The translations under genes were made by a program, and so were the position numbers. A stretch of 64,000 nt of DNA from Erpobdella octoculata. Taxonomy: Eukaryota; Annelida; Clitellata; Hirudinida; Erpobdellidae. Location of the stretch: assembly GCA_963978895.1 (NCBI GenBank), contig OZ022244.1:2136020-2200019 (forward strand), in the 5' to 3' direction. The notes under the pieces were generated by a model. It did no database searches. It was given only the letters and a program-made list of their open reading frames with translations, and was not told where the DNA came from. Shown here piece after piece: positions 23,651 to 35,051 of the stretch (positions within the stretch are counted from its first letter, which is position 1; the number at the start of each line of letters is the position of its first letter).

Positions 23651-25329
23651 ACAATCGTCTTCTGACGGCCCAACTGCAGACTGTTTTGATAGGGCTTTCA
23701 ATGACAAAGTTGAACTGTCAGAGCATCCACACCATCCACATCATCGGCACCATCTCCTGTTTTCTCCCAAGGAAAATGCTCTGCAACATTACTTGGTTCA
23801 CAGTTTCATCACTCGAGAACATATTTACAAATTGATAATGAGTGCCCCAAACAAAAGTTGTTCTCTAGATCCTGCACCAGGCTGGCTAATTAAGAGAGTT
23901 GCAACGGAGTTGTCGCCATTTCTCGCTCTTCTGCTTAACACCTTTCTTCAAAGTGGTATCTTTCCAAAAATGTTTGGTTTTGCGATTGTCACTCCGGTAC
24001 TTAAGAAATCTACGCTTGATCCACTAGATCCTAAAAACTATCGGCCTATATCTAATCTTTCATTTATTTCTAAACTGCTGGAACGTGCAGTGAATGATCA
24101 ACTTGGATGTTACTTATCTGAGCACTCTCTTCTTTCTCCAGTTCAGTCTGCCTACCGCACCTATCACTTCGTTGAAACTGTCATACTGGGTGTTTTGTTG
24201 GATGTGTTCTGTGCTACTGACAATGGCATAGTCACATTGCTCTGTCTCCTTGACCTCAGTGCAGCGTGTGATACTGTGGACCACTCCATATTGCTAGAGA
24301 GGCTTCATCGAAAGTATAGCCTGGACGGAACTACCCTAGCATGGTTTGTTCCTATCTCTCAAATTGTTCTGTCTTCATCATCTTTGCAAATCAGATTTCC
24401 TCTTTAAGAAAAGTTGAATTTAGTGTGCCACAGGGCTCTGTCATTGGTCCCGTCCTCTTTGTGATGTACACTGCTGATGCTATTTCTATTGCTGAAAAGC
24501 ATGGCTTTTCTGTACATGCCTATGCAGATGACCTGCAATTGTATGACCACAGTTCTGTGGCAAATTGTGGCACTCTTGTGTCACGCCTGTCATCTTGCGT
24601 AGAAGATATAAAAAATTGGCTGACATCAAACAGACTTTGTCTGAACACTGCCAAAACTGAAATCATCTGGCTTGGAACTTCTGGATCAAAGATAGACATC
24701 TCTTCTACTTTACTTGACCTTGGTGTCGTAATCAGTTCTGACCTCTCCTTTCACCCACATGTTGCAAATATCGTACGGCTTTGCCAATACCACCTTAGAC
24801 CTTACACCTGGCTCGGGGCACACTCTTGTTCGAGCATTAATTCACTCTCGTTTGGACTTTTGCAATGCCATCCTAGCAAACTCTCCAACTTATCTGTCAC
24901 ACCAACTTCAATCTGTACTATGCTCAGCCGCAAGGATCATTTTCCGGGTGCCAAAATCAGCCAGTGTCACTGACCTCATCCGAAGTCGACTTCACTTGTT
25001 AAGAGTCGGGTTCTTTTTAAATTGAACGTGCTCACTTTCAATAGTCTTCGTCGACAGGCTCCAGTCTACCTCTCGGAGGCTATCAGCAAACCATTGATAA
25101 ATGATACGAGAACCTCTCTTTGCTCAGCCGCGCTTCAACATCTGTTGGTGCCAGAAATAAAAACATCAATAGGCCGGAGAGGTTTCTTCTTCTCTGCTCC
25201 AACTGCCTGGAACAACTTGCTAACTCAACTTCGAAGCTGTGAAAGCTCCCTCCATACTTTCAAAGCATCCTTGATAACTGTACTTTTCGATAACTAATTA
25301 TTTTTAATTGTTATTTTATTTTACTTTTT
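23651..25329 (+). pseudogene. LINE B reverse transcriptase, longest copy, frameshifted
   Basis: RT blocks in order: SCSLDPAPGWLI, NYRPISNLSFISKLLERAV, a palm start with CDTVDHSILL, then after a frameshift near 24350 VPQGSVIGPVLF and YADDLQLYDH (around 24520), a second shift near 24760, and a C-terminal APTAWNNLL block ending at 25295. The catalytic box is present but the ORF is broken at least twice. The 3' UTR is interrupted at 25330 by a 2.3-kb insertion and resumes at 27612-27720. Confidence 0.85.
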
Positions 25330-25330
25330 G

Positions 25331-25535
<205 letters not shown>

Positions 25536-25658
25536 AATTAATATCGATGAACTACTATTTCCCTAAAAGTAACTTCACAGTTATTAGAGATACTAATGAG
25601 TTGAGGCTTAACTTTTCACTTTCTAGTTATATTATTATTTTAAAACCAGTTATGCATG

Positions 25659-25841
<183 letters not shown>

Positions 25842-25967
25842 TTTTAAGCAAACTCGATTGAAAAAAGTGGCGCACTTGGCTGAATCGATTTTATTTTTAA
25901 TTTTTTCCAATACTCTAAATCGGTTTAAAAATAATTTATTCCCAAACACAAACTCCATAATCTTATA

Positions 25968-26011
25968 GGCTAATAGATCTATTTCGGCAATTTTTTGCCA
26001 TCATCAGAGCC
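25968..26011 (-). ncRNA. predicted minimal type I hammerhead ribozyme (HHR1)
   Basis: On the minus strand: stem I GGCU, core CUGAUGA, stem II GGCA/UGCC with an AAAAAU loop, core GAA, palindromic stem III AUAGAUCUAU, U at the cleavage position, then AGCC closing stem I. One extra U lies between the core and stem II. Self-cleavage would fall between U and AGCC. Minimal type I hammerheads are known from Penelope-like elements, and this one lies downstream of the GIY-YIG fragment in the same orientation. Confidence 0.75.
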
Positions 26012-26818
26012 GTTTAACTTTTTAAAATAAAATGCAGTGACTAAATGGTAAAAGATACAACTAATTGAAAGGAATTAAAATACAATTTAAATAAAATTTA
26101 AATTCATTATATACAAATGTAACAACATAAAAAATATTTAAATTAAAATAATTATAATAATAACAGTAATACTAAATAATTAAGATCAGTTAGTAAAGCC
26201 TTTAACAACGGAATTACAGTCAACTTCAAGGACGTGACTGGAAGAAGAATCACATACATTATCTATAACCTTTGAAACACAAACGTCTGGTACAAAACAT
26301 TCATTCAACGAAGAAATACCTGAAGAAATATTGGCACTATTAACATGCATATTTTTAACAGAAGTTGTAAATGAGTTTTTTTTTTTTTTTTTTTTTTGAA
26401 CATTTATTGAGCACGAAACAAAACAACAGTGAAGTTATAAATAAGGAAAAAAAAATCAAGTGCTCAAAAGGTTCATCCAAAGGGAATTACTTCCCGCTAA
26501 CTGGACGACCTATAAACGAAAATTCAGATACGAACCGAGACAGAGAAATAAAAGTTAACATAAGTGTATAGGAGTAAACATAAGTATATATAAGTTAACA
26601 TATCTGTATCGAAGTTAACATAAGTATATAGATATTGAAATTATGAATCTAGCTGTAATATGTAAGATTTCAACGATTTTTTAAATAGCGAAATGCTTTT
26701 CAATGAAGATATTGTTATTGGAATACTTGAATACAACCGCGGACCATAACACTTTATGGAGAATGTTTTGAGAGTTGTTCGAGCAAAATCGGACCGAAAG
26801 CAATGCAAAGAACGCACA

Positions 26819-27359
26819 TCATGAGTTAAAACCTTTATTATTATTATTATTATTAGTTTTATTACTATTTAGAGAACCAAAAAGTTTAAGAGTTAAATCA
26901 AAAGAATACCATTGTTTATTAATTAAAGGCTTACATTTATTAATAGCTAAAGCTTCTTTTAATTTTAACTTAATGGGTTGGTTTTCTTTCATTAGTATAC
27001 TGGTGTTATCAATTAGAAATTTATGTGATGGTTTGATTGAATGTTGTGTTGACATATGTTATGTATATGGCACCACTTTGACAATGCATAGTCAATCTAC
27101 GAGACAGAGTAGGTCTAGTATGACCAATGTAATTTTCCACCTGACCATGTGGAAACGGACACGAAAATTGGTACGCTAGGTTGGTTTGTGCTACAGGGCT
27201 AGAAACATTATTTATACTATTTTTAATTAAAAGATTATGAGTTTTTCCATTGTTAAAATAGATGTGTAACTTGAGTGTATTATCTTTATTTACAACCTTA
27301 ATATTATCATACACAATGTTTTTCAACACTTTTTCATCTATTTTATAATTATTAGACAT
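26819..27359 (-). pseudogene. Penelope-like GIY-YIG endonuclease fragment
   Basis: Reads NLAYQFSCPFPHGQVENYIG followed by HTRPTLSRRLTMH, the GIY-YIG core as found at the C-terminus of Penelope reverse transcriptases. After a frameshift near 27050 it continues with FLIDNTSIL and KLKEALAINKCKPLINKQ, the usual C-terminal end of that domain. The RT part is missing. A (TTA)n run lies near 26837. Confidence 0.8.
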
Positions 27360-27395
27360 CTGATTAGCATAATATAATGGAATTATACAAGAATT

Positions 27396-27400
<5 letters not shown>

Positions 27401-27452
<52 letters not shown>
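27401..27452. repeat. (TA)n microsatellite
   Basis: Right-hand TA tract of the Penelope-like insertion, adjoining one copy of the 115-bp direct repeat. Confidence 0.9.
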
Positions 27453-27455
<3 letters not shown>

Positions 27456-27611
27456 TAATATCGATGATCTATTTTCCTAAAAGTAACTTCCCAGTTATTA
27501 GAGATACTAATGAGTTGAGGCTTAACTTTTCTAGTTATATTATTATTCTAAAACCAGTTACATTCTGGAAATCGATAACTGATTTCTGGACAATTAAACA
27601 TCATAACACTT

Positions 27612-27720
27612 TTACTTTTTTTATTCTTCATCAAACGAATGGCAGCGCATTTGTGAAGCGCCTGAGCTTGAATTTGCGCTATACAAATAAACAGAGAATA
27701 GAATAAAATAGAATAATATC
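27612..27720 (+). pseudogene. LINE B 3' UTR, right part
   Basis: Continues the LINE B 3' UTR after the Penelope-like insertion: GCGC-rich stem, then ATACAAATAAACAG and an AATAG-type tail, as at 1030-1127. Confidence 0.8.
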
Positions 27721-27779
27721 TAATGAATAATACTAAATTAATGAGAAAGTGTATTGAAGCTAATTTAAGAAAATATATT

Positions 27780-28205
27780 CTATAATCTAATGCAAAGAAA
27801 TATATTATTTCATCAGCCAATCCAAAAAAATATCATACTCCATTAGCTACAACTAATCAGTTCTAGTTGATAATCCTAGGATGTTTTATACTCATCAATT
27901 AATGCAAGGAAATATCATACTCTATCAGCTAATCCAAAGAAATATAATACTCCATTAGCTACAACTAATCAGTTCTAGTTGATAATCCTAGGATGTTTTA
28001 TACTCATCAATTAATGCAAGGAAATATCATACTCTATCAGCTAATCCATGGGAATATCATACTACATCAGCTACAGCTAATTAGCTGTAGTTGATAATCC
28101 TAGGAAATATTATTGTCCATGAACTATTACAAGACAATATCATACTCTATCAGCTAATTCTAAAGATTATTATACTCCATCCCTATCAGCTAAGTCAAGG
28201 AATTA
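27780..28205. repeat. degenerate short tandem repeat array, unit 2
   Basis: Same array as at 1195, with one extra copy of the roughly 115-bp higher-order unit (27830-27940 and 27950-28060). Confidence 0.7.
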
Positions 28206-28213
28206 TCTTACAC

Positions 28214-28841
28214 CAGGGGTCTCCAAACTTCTCGACTGGAGCGCCGCATTAACTGTCAATAGAAGTTTTGGGGGCCGACTACACACTAGAGGTCAATATA
28301 AGAAAGAATCAGAATATAGATGTCGTTTTTACTTATATATTTATAATTGTAATATTATTTAATATTATATAATGTTGTGTAAAAATAAAATTAATTCAAC
28401 ATGAATAAATAGTGAAACTGTATCTTGCACACAATATGGCTCAAAAAATGCCCACTGACAAGTCATAACACTATTTGTCACTAACACTAATTAAAATAGA
28501 GTTCTACACATTTCACAGTATATGACAGTACAAAACAATGGTAATCATGGAGAAAAGCGGAATAAATTATTTTCGTGTATTTTTCAAACATTTTTTTATA
28601 AATTTTATACGATAGAAAACACCGTCAGGCAGCGATAAAAGCTCGAGTACGCAGGCTGACAACAAACTAAAAGCGAAGTAGAATATGAAATAAAAGTAGA
28701 AATTAAATTGTATGATTTGTTTAAGATAAATTGGAAAAATATATTGTTTAAGAAATAACACTAGTTAAATTTTTTTTTAATGTAAAAAGTCTCCGCGGGC
28801 CGCATGAGAGGGCTTCGCCGCCCGCAGTATGGAAACCCCTG
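28214..28841. mobile_element. hAT-type MITE (CAGGGGTCTCC family), unit 2 copy
   Basis: Ends CAGGGGTCTCCAAACT and its inverted partner, flanked by TCTTACAC and TCCTACAC. It has an extra CG-rich stretch near the right end (28797-28825) that units 1 and 3 lack. Confidence 0.85.
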
Positions 28842-28849
28842 TCCTACAC

Positions 28850-29830
28850 CATCAGCTATTCCATGGAAATATAATTTATCGGCACTCATCTTTCTTCTTT
28901 ACATGTCAACAAAATTGATTTTTTGCAGAAAGTCAAGATGGAGATACAACTCATCTTAAAAATAATTTTGAGAAATTTATTGAATTAAAGATTAAAATCT
29001 ATGCCTTTTTTGTTAAAATTTTTTGAATTAAAGATTAAAATCTATGCCTTTTTTTGTTGCTTTAGTTTTTGCAAAAAGAGTCATTTTGGATGATGTAATG
29101 TGCTTTAGGGGAGATATCTAATGGAATTGAATCTAGGTTTGGTAAGTTGAGTTGAGAGTCTCAACTTGAGACAGCTCTCAAGTGGAAATTATTATTTATC
29201 TTTAAAAAAATTATTGAAAATCATTGACAAATTTGTGACATCTCAAATTTGAAATACATTCACAATAATCACTTTTGTTTGAATTGTTGCTGGTGTTATT
29301 AAAATTTTGTGTGTGTTCACTGATTGATTTGCTGGTTGTTATTTTTTTAAAATCAGAACTTTGGGTTTTTATTTGACCTATTGTTTGAATTGTTAGTATT
29401 TTTTTATCTTACTGATTATTATTTCTTTTTTTCAGAACATTTGTCATTTCCTTAGTAATTTTTTCATATTGTATTATCATGTTATTGATTGAAAAAAAGA
29501 TGTTATCACTTGTTAGTGTTAAGGCCATTAGTAGTGCTGCCTTATAGAGGCTATTTAAAATTTTTTTAAACAATCTTTTTTATATAATATTGTTTCTTTT
29601 TCTCAATTATCAAAGTTCTTGCTGAATGTTTGTTTTCTTGGGTTTGTTGGTAAATTATGCTAGTTGTCTTCTATCCTCTAATTATGTATGCTTGAATGCT
29701 TGTTGTAATTTTGTGTTGCTTTCATGGTTTTTTTAGGGAATTTATTTGAAAGCGAGCGCCTTTGAATTTAAGAAAAAGCTCTTAACCAGTTTATTTGATT
29801 GATTGATTGATCAATATCTACAAAACAATT
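28850..29830. other. AT-rich intergenic, no gene recognised
   Basis: Diverged counterpart of 2150-3060, with several indels and a short local duplication near 29000. Confidence 0.5.
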
Positions 29831-29838
29831 TTTGTGAG

Positions 29839-30147
29839 TTAAAGAAAAAGATTGAACCTACTTTTCAACCGACAGTAGTAAAACCTTTCTCCGTTATAAC
29901 GAGCATGAAGCGATGCAGAAACAAGGTGAAAATCAAGATTTGTTCTTTCAAATTTGCAGGCCTTGTCTTCACAGTCTGGTGAAAAAGATATAGCAGATGG
30001 ATTGTCAGTAAAGTTAATGTCATCAAAATTGTATTTTGTCCAGTCTTCAGTGGGAAAAAGAGAAGTTCTAAACAGACATTTCCAGCGTGATGTATCTGTA
30101 TTGTATGCTCCTGAAGAAGACCATGCACCAAACCAAAACAGTCCCAC
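29839..30147 (-). CDS. conserved unknown ORF, unit 2 copy
   Basis: Same length and frame as the ORF at 3064, with phrases FWFGAWSSSGAY, TEDWTKYNFDDINFT and ERFYYCR. The region has no indels relative to unit 1 despite many substitutions. Function not recognised. Confidence 0.4.
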   Translation of the reverse strand: MGLFWFGAWSSSGAYNTDTSRWKCLFRTSLFPTEDWTKYNFDDINFTDNPSAISFSPDCEDKACKFERTNLDFHLVSASLHARYNGERFYYCRLKSRFNLFL

Positions 30148-30265
30148 ATTGTTAACATTTAGAATTGCAAGTATTGCCTTAAAATAACAAATACTTTTTG
30201 AAATTTAATAAGGAGAAAAAGTCATGAAACTAGAAAGATAACAACAACGTAAAACGTTTTGTATC

Positions 30266-30324
30266 ATGGTGAAATTTGTGTTTGAAAAAATTCCAATATC
30301 TGATATGCAATACTCTGATATTAA
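30266..30324 (+). CDS. candidate first exon with GTAAGT donor, unit 2 copy
   Basis: Reads MVKFVFEKIPISDMQYSDI then a GTAAGT donor. It is not preceded by the solo LTR here, so this is the ancestral arrangement. Confidence 0.35.
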
Positions 30325-30405
30325 GTAAGTAATCTTTGCTCAAATTCTTCTACTGTATATAATTGGCTATTTGCGTCTGTCTGTGATTCGATATGAGTTT
30401 GATAG

Positions 30406-30719
30406 AACCAAGCAGTTTTCAATTAAATTAACATTTTAAAACACATAGAACACAGAATAAAAATTAATTATTTGTAAAGAAATATTTGAAAGGCATAATA
30501 ATAATTTTAAACTTTTATAAGTCTTTGCTTATTTGTTTATGTCTGTTCTTAATTTTGACCACACGCCTCCGTTCAAATTGGGTTGTGGATGATATGCTAG
30601 ATTGCGGGATGTAGGAGTTGCGGGAAAGTCAACGGGTGAAATGCGGGAAATTCATGCAGGAGCGTGAATTAAATGCGGGACTGCGGGAGAGAAGATGTGC
30701 AGGATTTTGTATATAATAA
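30406..30719. other. unit 2-specific insertion of unknown class
   Basis: About 314 bp is absent from units 1 and 3 (junction near 4327). It contains a run of GCGGGA phrases. No ORF or clear terminal repeats. Confidence 0.5.
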
Positions 30720-31073
30720 CAACAAATTTTTGATTTCTGCTTTGTAACAATAATAGCTTTGCCTTTTGTGTTGTATCGTAAAATGGAAAAGTTAAACTTA
30801 GGTACTTTATTTGTTCGTGTTCAAATATTTTACTGAAGATTTTAATTTATGGACCAGCCAAAGTAGATTTAAAGACCCACAAATTGTAGCCATGTTTTTC
30901 AAAACAATTTAGTTGTGTTGTACAAAAATTAAGATTATATAGTTGTGTAATGCTTATACTCGCTTTAATCATAGTTAACTTAATTTATTTAAATAACTAG
31001 AGCTCATAACTTGCAATAATAAACAAAAAACAAAGGATTATACACTTGGGGATTCAATTCACAAATAAATGAG

Positions 31074-31500
31074 ATGTTTCTCTTGAGTTTGGTTTATCAA
31101 GGTCACGTGATTCCGGAGATATTCGACGTCGACTCCGCAAGCGTTTATAGCACAAAAGCGGAAAAACCGCCATCTTTGAACGCCCATAAATCCATATTTG
31201 CAATACAAATTCGAAAAATTCTTCCCCATCAGATGGTTCCATTTATGGGTCGTCTTCTTATGTAGAGTGAAGCTCCGTTTCGTGGCGGGGCGTAAAAAAT
31301 AGTGCCAAATCCTGGGTATCCATTTTCGAGCGCTCATAACTCCGGAACCGGAAGTACCGTGATCCTGTTATTCAAACTTGAATTAGGGCTCACACACCCC
31401 TATGTTTCTTTTGAGTTTGGTTTTTAAAATCGCGATTTCCATACTCGAATTCCTATACCTCCCGGCTTACATAGGTATCCGATTCAACTATAGCGGACTC
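31074..31500. other. counterpart of the 154-bp repeat region, diverged
   Basis: Holds one copy of the TCACGTG / GTCGACTCCGCAAG repeat and unrelated sequence between. Frames over it look fortuitous. Confidence 0.4.
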
Positions 31501-31792
31501 ATACGAGCTTCGCACTTGAAATCTTTTACAATATTTTAATTAATTAGAATATTATTTGAAACTAGAGATAGCCCGTCAAAATTACGAATTTTTTTTAAAT
31601 CTCATAAATTTTTCGATTGCAGCCCACCTTTTTCAATTTTTAGGACTGACTTGTATTGCGTAAGCATCCTCTAAGAAAGGATTTCTGAAAATGTAGCTCC
31701 TGAGGGGAAGAAACTGGAAAACAAACTTTTTTCTAAAACAATGTATATCTCGAAAACCAAAAATGAGGAGATTTTGAAATTTAATGTATGGA

Positions 31793-32535
31793 TTCTTCTT
31801 GAAAAATAAAAAAATACATATTTCACCATTTTTTGAAAATTCGGTTTCCCGGACCTCAAATGTGGGTTAAAAAATTGGGTTATTTGGTTTTTAAAGTAGC
31901 TGCTACTCAAAACTGTGAACGCCACAGGATTAAAAATTAGTATATAGTTTCTACTCCAAAAATAATGAAATACGTGTTTTAGCATTTTTTGAAAAATTGG
32001 TTTCCAGGACTTCAAATGTGGGGTGGAAAATAGGGTTATTTGTTTTTTAAAGTAACTGCTACTCAAAAACTGTAAATACCACAGATGTAAAAATTAGTAT
32101 TTAGTTTCTATTCTAAAAATAAAGATATACGTGTTTTACCATTTTTTTAAAATTTGGTTTCTAGGACCTCAAATGTGGGGTGGAAAATAAGGTTATTTGG
32201 TTTTTTATGTAACTGCTACTCAAAAACTTTAGATGCCACAGGAGTAAAAATTAGTATTTTGTTTCTACTCCAGAAATTAGGATATACGTGTTTTACCATT
32301 TTTTTTAAATTTGGTTTCCAGGCCTTCAATTTGGGGGTGGAAAATATGGTTACTTGGTTTTTAAAGTAACTGCTACTCAAAAACTGTAAATGCTACAAAA
32401 GTAAAATTAGCATTTTTTAAAAATTTGGTTTCCAGGACCTCAAATGTGAAGTGGAAAAAGGGTTATTTGATTTTAAAATAACTGCTACTCAAAAACTGTA
32501 AGTGCTACAGATGTGAAAATTAGTATTTTGAGGTT
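31793..32535. repeat. 157-bp minisatellite, about five copies
   Basis: The phrase GGTTTCCAGGACCTCAAATG (with variants) starts at 31843, 31999, 32156, 32313 and 32427, so the period is 156-157 bp with a shortened last unit. Each unit also has CTGCTACTCAAAA. Unique to unit 2. Confidence 0.9.
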
Positions 32536-32539
32536 TTGT

Positions 32540-32945
32540 GCCGGTTAAAAGTAGAGGAGCTCAGTTTATCACCGGACGGACGGGCCAAGCCGTTATTTTA
32601 AGGTCTTCATACGGCTCTGCCCAAACCTTAAATCAAGGTGGGACGGGCTGAGATTTTTAACCAAGTATATAGACATTTTAGTGATTTTAGGGTGTTCAGA
32701 CGGGCCGGGCTAAACCTGAAGTCAAGATGGGACGGGCTGACGTTTTACATCAAGAATAAAGAAATTATAGGCCTGTAAAAACGGGCCCATATTAGACCAG
32801 GAATTTCGGTTTTTGAAACGGGCTGGGCCAAGTTGTAGACGGGCCGAGCCGAGACCTAAAAAATTGATCCGTGCAGTACTCTACTATGTATGCACGGTTC
32901 AAATTCTCTAATTTTATGCGAGCGAAGCCGCTACGGGCACTGCTA

Positions 32946-32946
<1 letters not shown>
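32540..32946 (+). mobile_element. transposon-like GC-richer segment ending in a Helitron-type 3' end
   Basis: Phrases like GACGGGCC, GGGCTGA and CCAAGCCG recur. The right end reads GCGAAGCCGCTACGGGCAC followed by TG, CTAG and then T, a Helitron-type 3' terminus with a short GCC/GGC stem, directly against a (TA)n tract. The left end is unclear, and the inner part may belong to another element. Confidence 0.45.

Positions 32947-33041
<95 letters not shown>
32947..33041. repeat. (TA)n microsatellite
   Basis: TA tract between the Helitron-type end and a Penelope-derived segment. Confidence 0.95.
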
Positions 33042-33044
<3 letters not shown>

Positions 33045-33168
33045 CTTTCGTGCATGCTCCGTTAAAAATAACTGCCCATTTTTTGTTTATAATTTTTTTA
33101 ACATAAGATTCTAATCTACGGACAACAACTTTGTTTTTTAAGTAAAATTCTTTATTAATTTTCGTAGC

Positions 33169-33212
33169 GGGCTTACTGTACAGTTTCGGCTCGAAGGCCA
33201 TCATCAGAGCCC
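33169..33212 (-). ncRNA. predicted minimal type I hammerhead ribozyme (HHR2)
   Basis: On the minus strand: stem I GGGCU, core CUGAUGA, stem II GGC/GCC with a CUUCGA loop, core GAA, palindromic stem III ACUGUACAGU, A at the cleavage position, then AGCCC. Its stems differ in sequence from HHR1 but still pair, while the core is unchanged. It lies in a 216-bp island between two (TA)n tracts with no coding sequence, so it may be a solo Penelope pseudo-LTR or a small non-autonomous element. Confidence 0.75.
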
Positions 33213-33253
33213 TTTAAATAGAAAATAATAAAAATATTCAAAATGGACGAATG

Positions 33254-33390
<137 letters not shown>

Positions 33391-34302
33391 TTATTTGGTA
33401 TTTGATAATAAAATTATTTCTTAGATTTAAACATTAAATTAGTGTTTTCATCCCTGTCGTCCTACAGGCTTCGATGCTACTTCTAAATGATTCTCACTAA
33501 GGATGTCACGGGTACCGGAACCGAACCCGAAGTTCGGTACTACCCGGTTTTTTTTATACCCGAACCCGAAAGTGTGACAAATTAAATCCCGAGCCCGAAA
33601 GTTTGTAAAATTGAAACCCGAACCCAAACTATTAAAAATTTGAAACCCGAACTTTTACAAAATCAAAACCCAAACCCGAAATTTTCAAAAATTAAAACCC
33701 GAACTTCAACTTAAATGTTTGAGTAAATTGCAAGGCGAACACAAAGTTTTTAAAAATAGAAAAGTTTATTAGTATTAAATGACAATAGGAACCGATTTCA
33801 GGCAAGTTCATTTTTGCGTAACATAGCCAGTGATATTTTAGTAACGAAAACTAAAACTAATACGAAAAAGATCGACCATAGTTAGCTAAAACTATAACGA
33901 AACGAAAATTAAATTTCACAACTAAAACTAAACTAAAACTAGAATGGTTTGTCCTAGAACTAACTAAAACTAAAATAAATAAACTCAAATATTTAGTTAC
34001 TTTTTCGATATTTGACAAAACTTTGTAATTAAAATTTATAATGATCATAGACGTCGATGTATTAGGAAACAAAAACAAAATTAATTTTATTTCTTTAGTT
34101 TCTCAATATCGGCCTGAAATGTCTAAGAACGTTCTTTTTTTTCTCCATGTTTGACAGAAGTTGGTGTGTTGCTTTTGCAGCCGATATTAATTTGGCAAGT
34201 TTAGTTAAACAGTTTTCTGGTCGCAAGCGGGCAGCAGTGTGTAGACTTATTTTAAATTTGAAAAAACAGAAAACAAAAGTCGATGTCTCGTGGCTTTAGC
34301 GA

Positions 34303-34395
34303 ATGGTTCAAAATGCGACGCACTTGTTGCAACTAAGAATCCGACTAATCTTAAAAACCATCTCAACATCACCACAAAGAAATTTTTAATGACAT
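34303..34395 (+). pseudogene. hAT transposase BED zinc-finger remnant
   Basis: Reads SKCDALVATKNPTNLKNHLN, which has the TNLKxHL signature of BED fingers. The second Cys and the last His of the finger are not in place. No open frame leads on to the C-terminal piece. Confidence 0.55.
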
Positions 34396-34861
34396 GATTG
34401 AGTTGAAAAAAAATCAATTGAGTGTCAATGCAAGCAAGAAGATTCGAATTGATGGTTAGTTTTAATTTGCTACTATAGTATACTTTACTAAAAGGTTATA
34501 TAGTAATAAAGTTGATAGTATAAGTACTCTCAATAATGTAGCTAGCATGATAATTTTTTTTAGAAATACTTGATTTTAACTTATTTATGTAATTTGTTTT
34601 AAGTTGAAACATATTTTATGTGTATAGGTTGAACTTTAACCCTATATACATAAGCAGCCATCAAGTCAACCGCAATTGTCGACAGTCCACTCAACGATGA
34701 AAGCTTTCAGCAAAACGGACTGGACAGTCAACAAGGCAATTGGTTCTTGATGTGGATGCTGTACTGCTAAAAAACCATCTCACTCAATATATTAAAGAAG
34801 TCAGCTCATCCCCATATAATTACAACCTCTCCTCAATTGAGTTTTGATACCAGAAGCAACA

Positions 34862-35051
34862 GTTGAATACTTCAGTCCTCTGATTGCGTTGGATCTGATA
34901 TCGGCACCAGTTTCGCAAGCTTTTGTGGAGCGACTTTTCTCAGTTTGTAAGATTTTGACAGCTGGAAGACGCAAAAGGATGAAAAAAATCATTGAATATG
35001 CGTGATTGGTTAAAAGTAAACCAAGTTATACTTGTTGAAATGGACAGTTAA
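34862..35051 (+). pseudogene. hAT transposase C-terminal dimerisation domain remnant
   Basis: Reads PLIALDLISAPVSQAFVERL then FSVCKILTAGRRKRM, the hATC pattern (family form: SxxxERxFSxxxxxxxxxRxRL). A one-base shift in the A7 run at about 34981-34988 leads to SLNMRDWLKVNQ and a stop. Confidence 0.8.

Noticed and set aside
30540..30600. SINE-like B box (CGTTCAAATTGG) in the unit 2 insertion
   Set aside because: The match is weak, there is no A box at the right distance and no clear tail.
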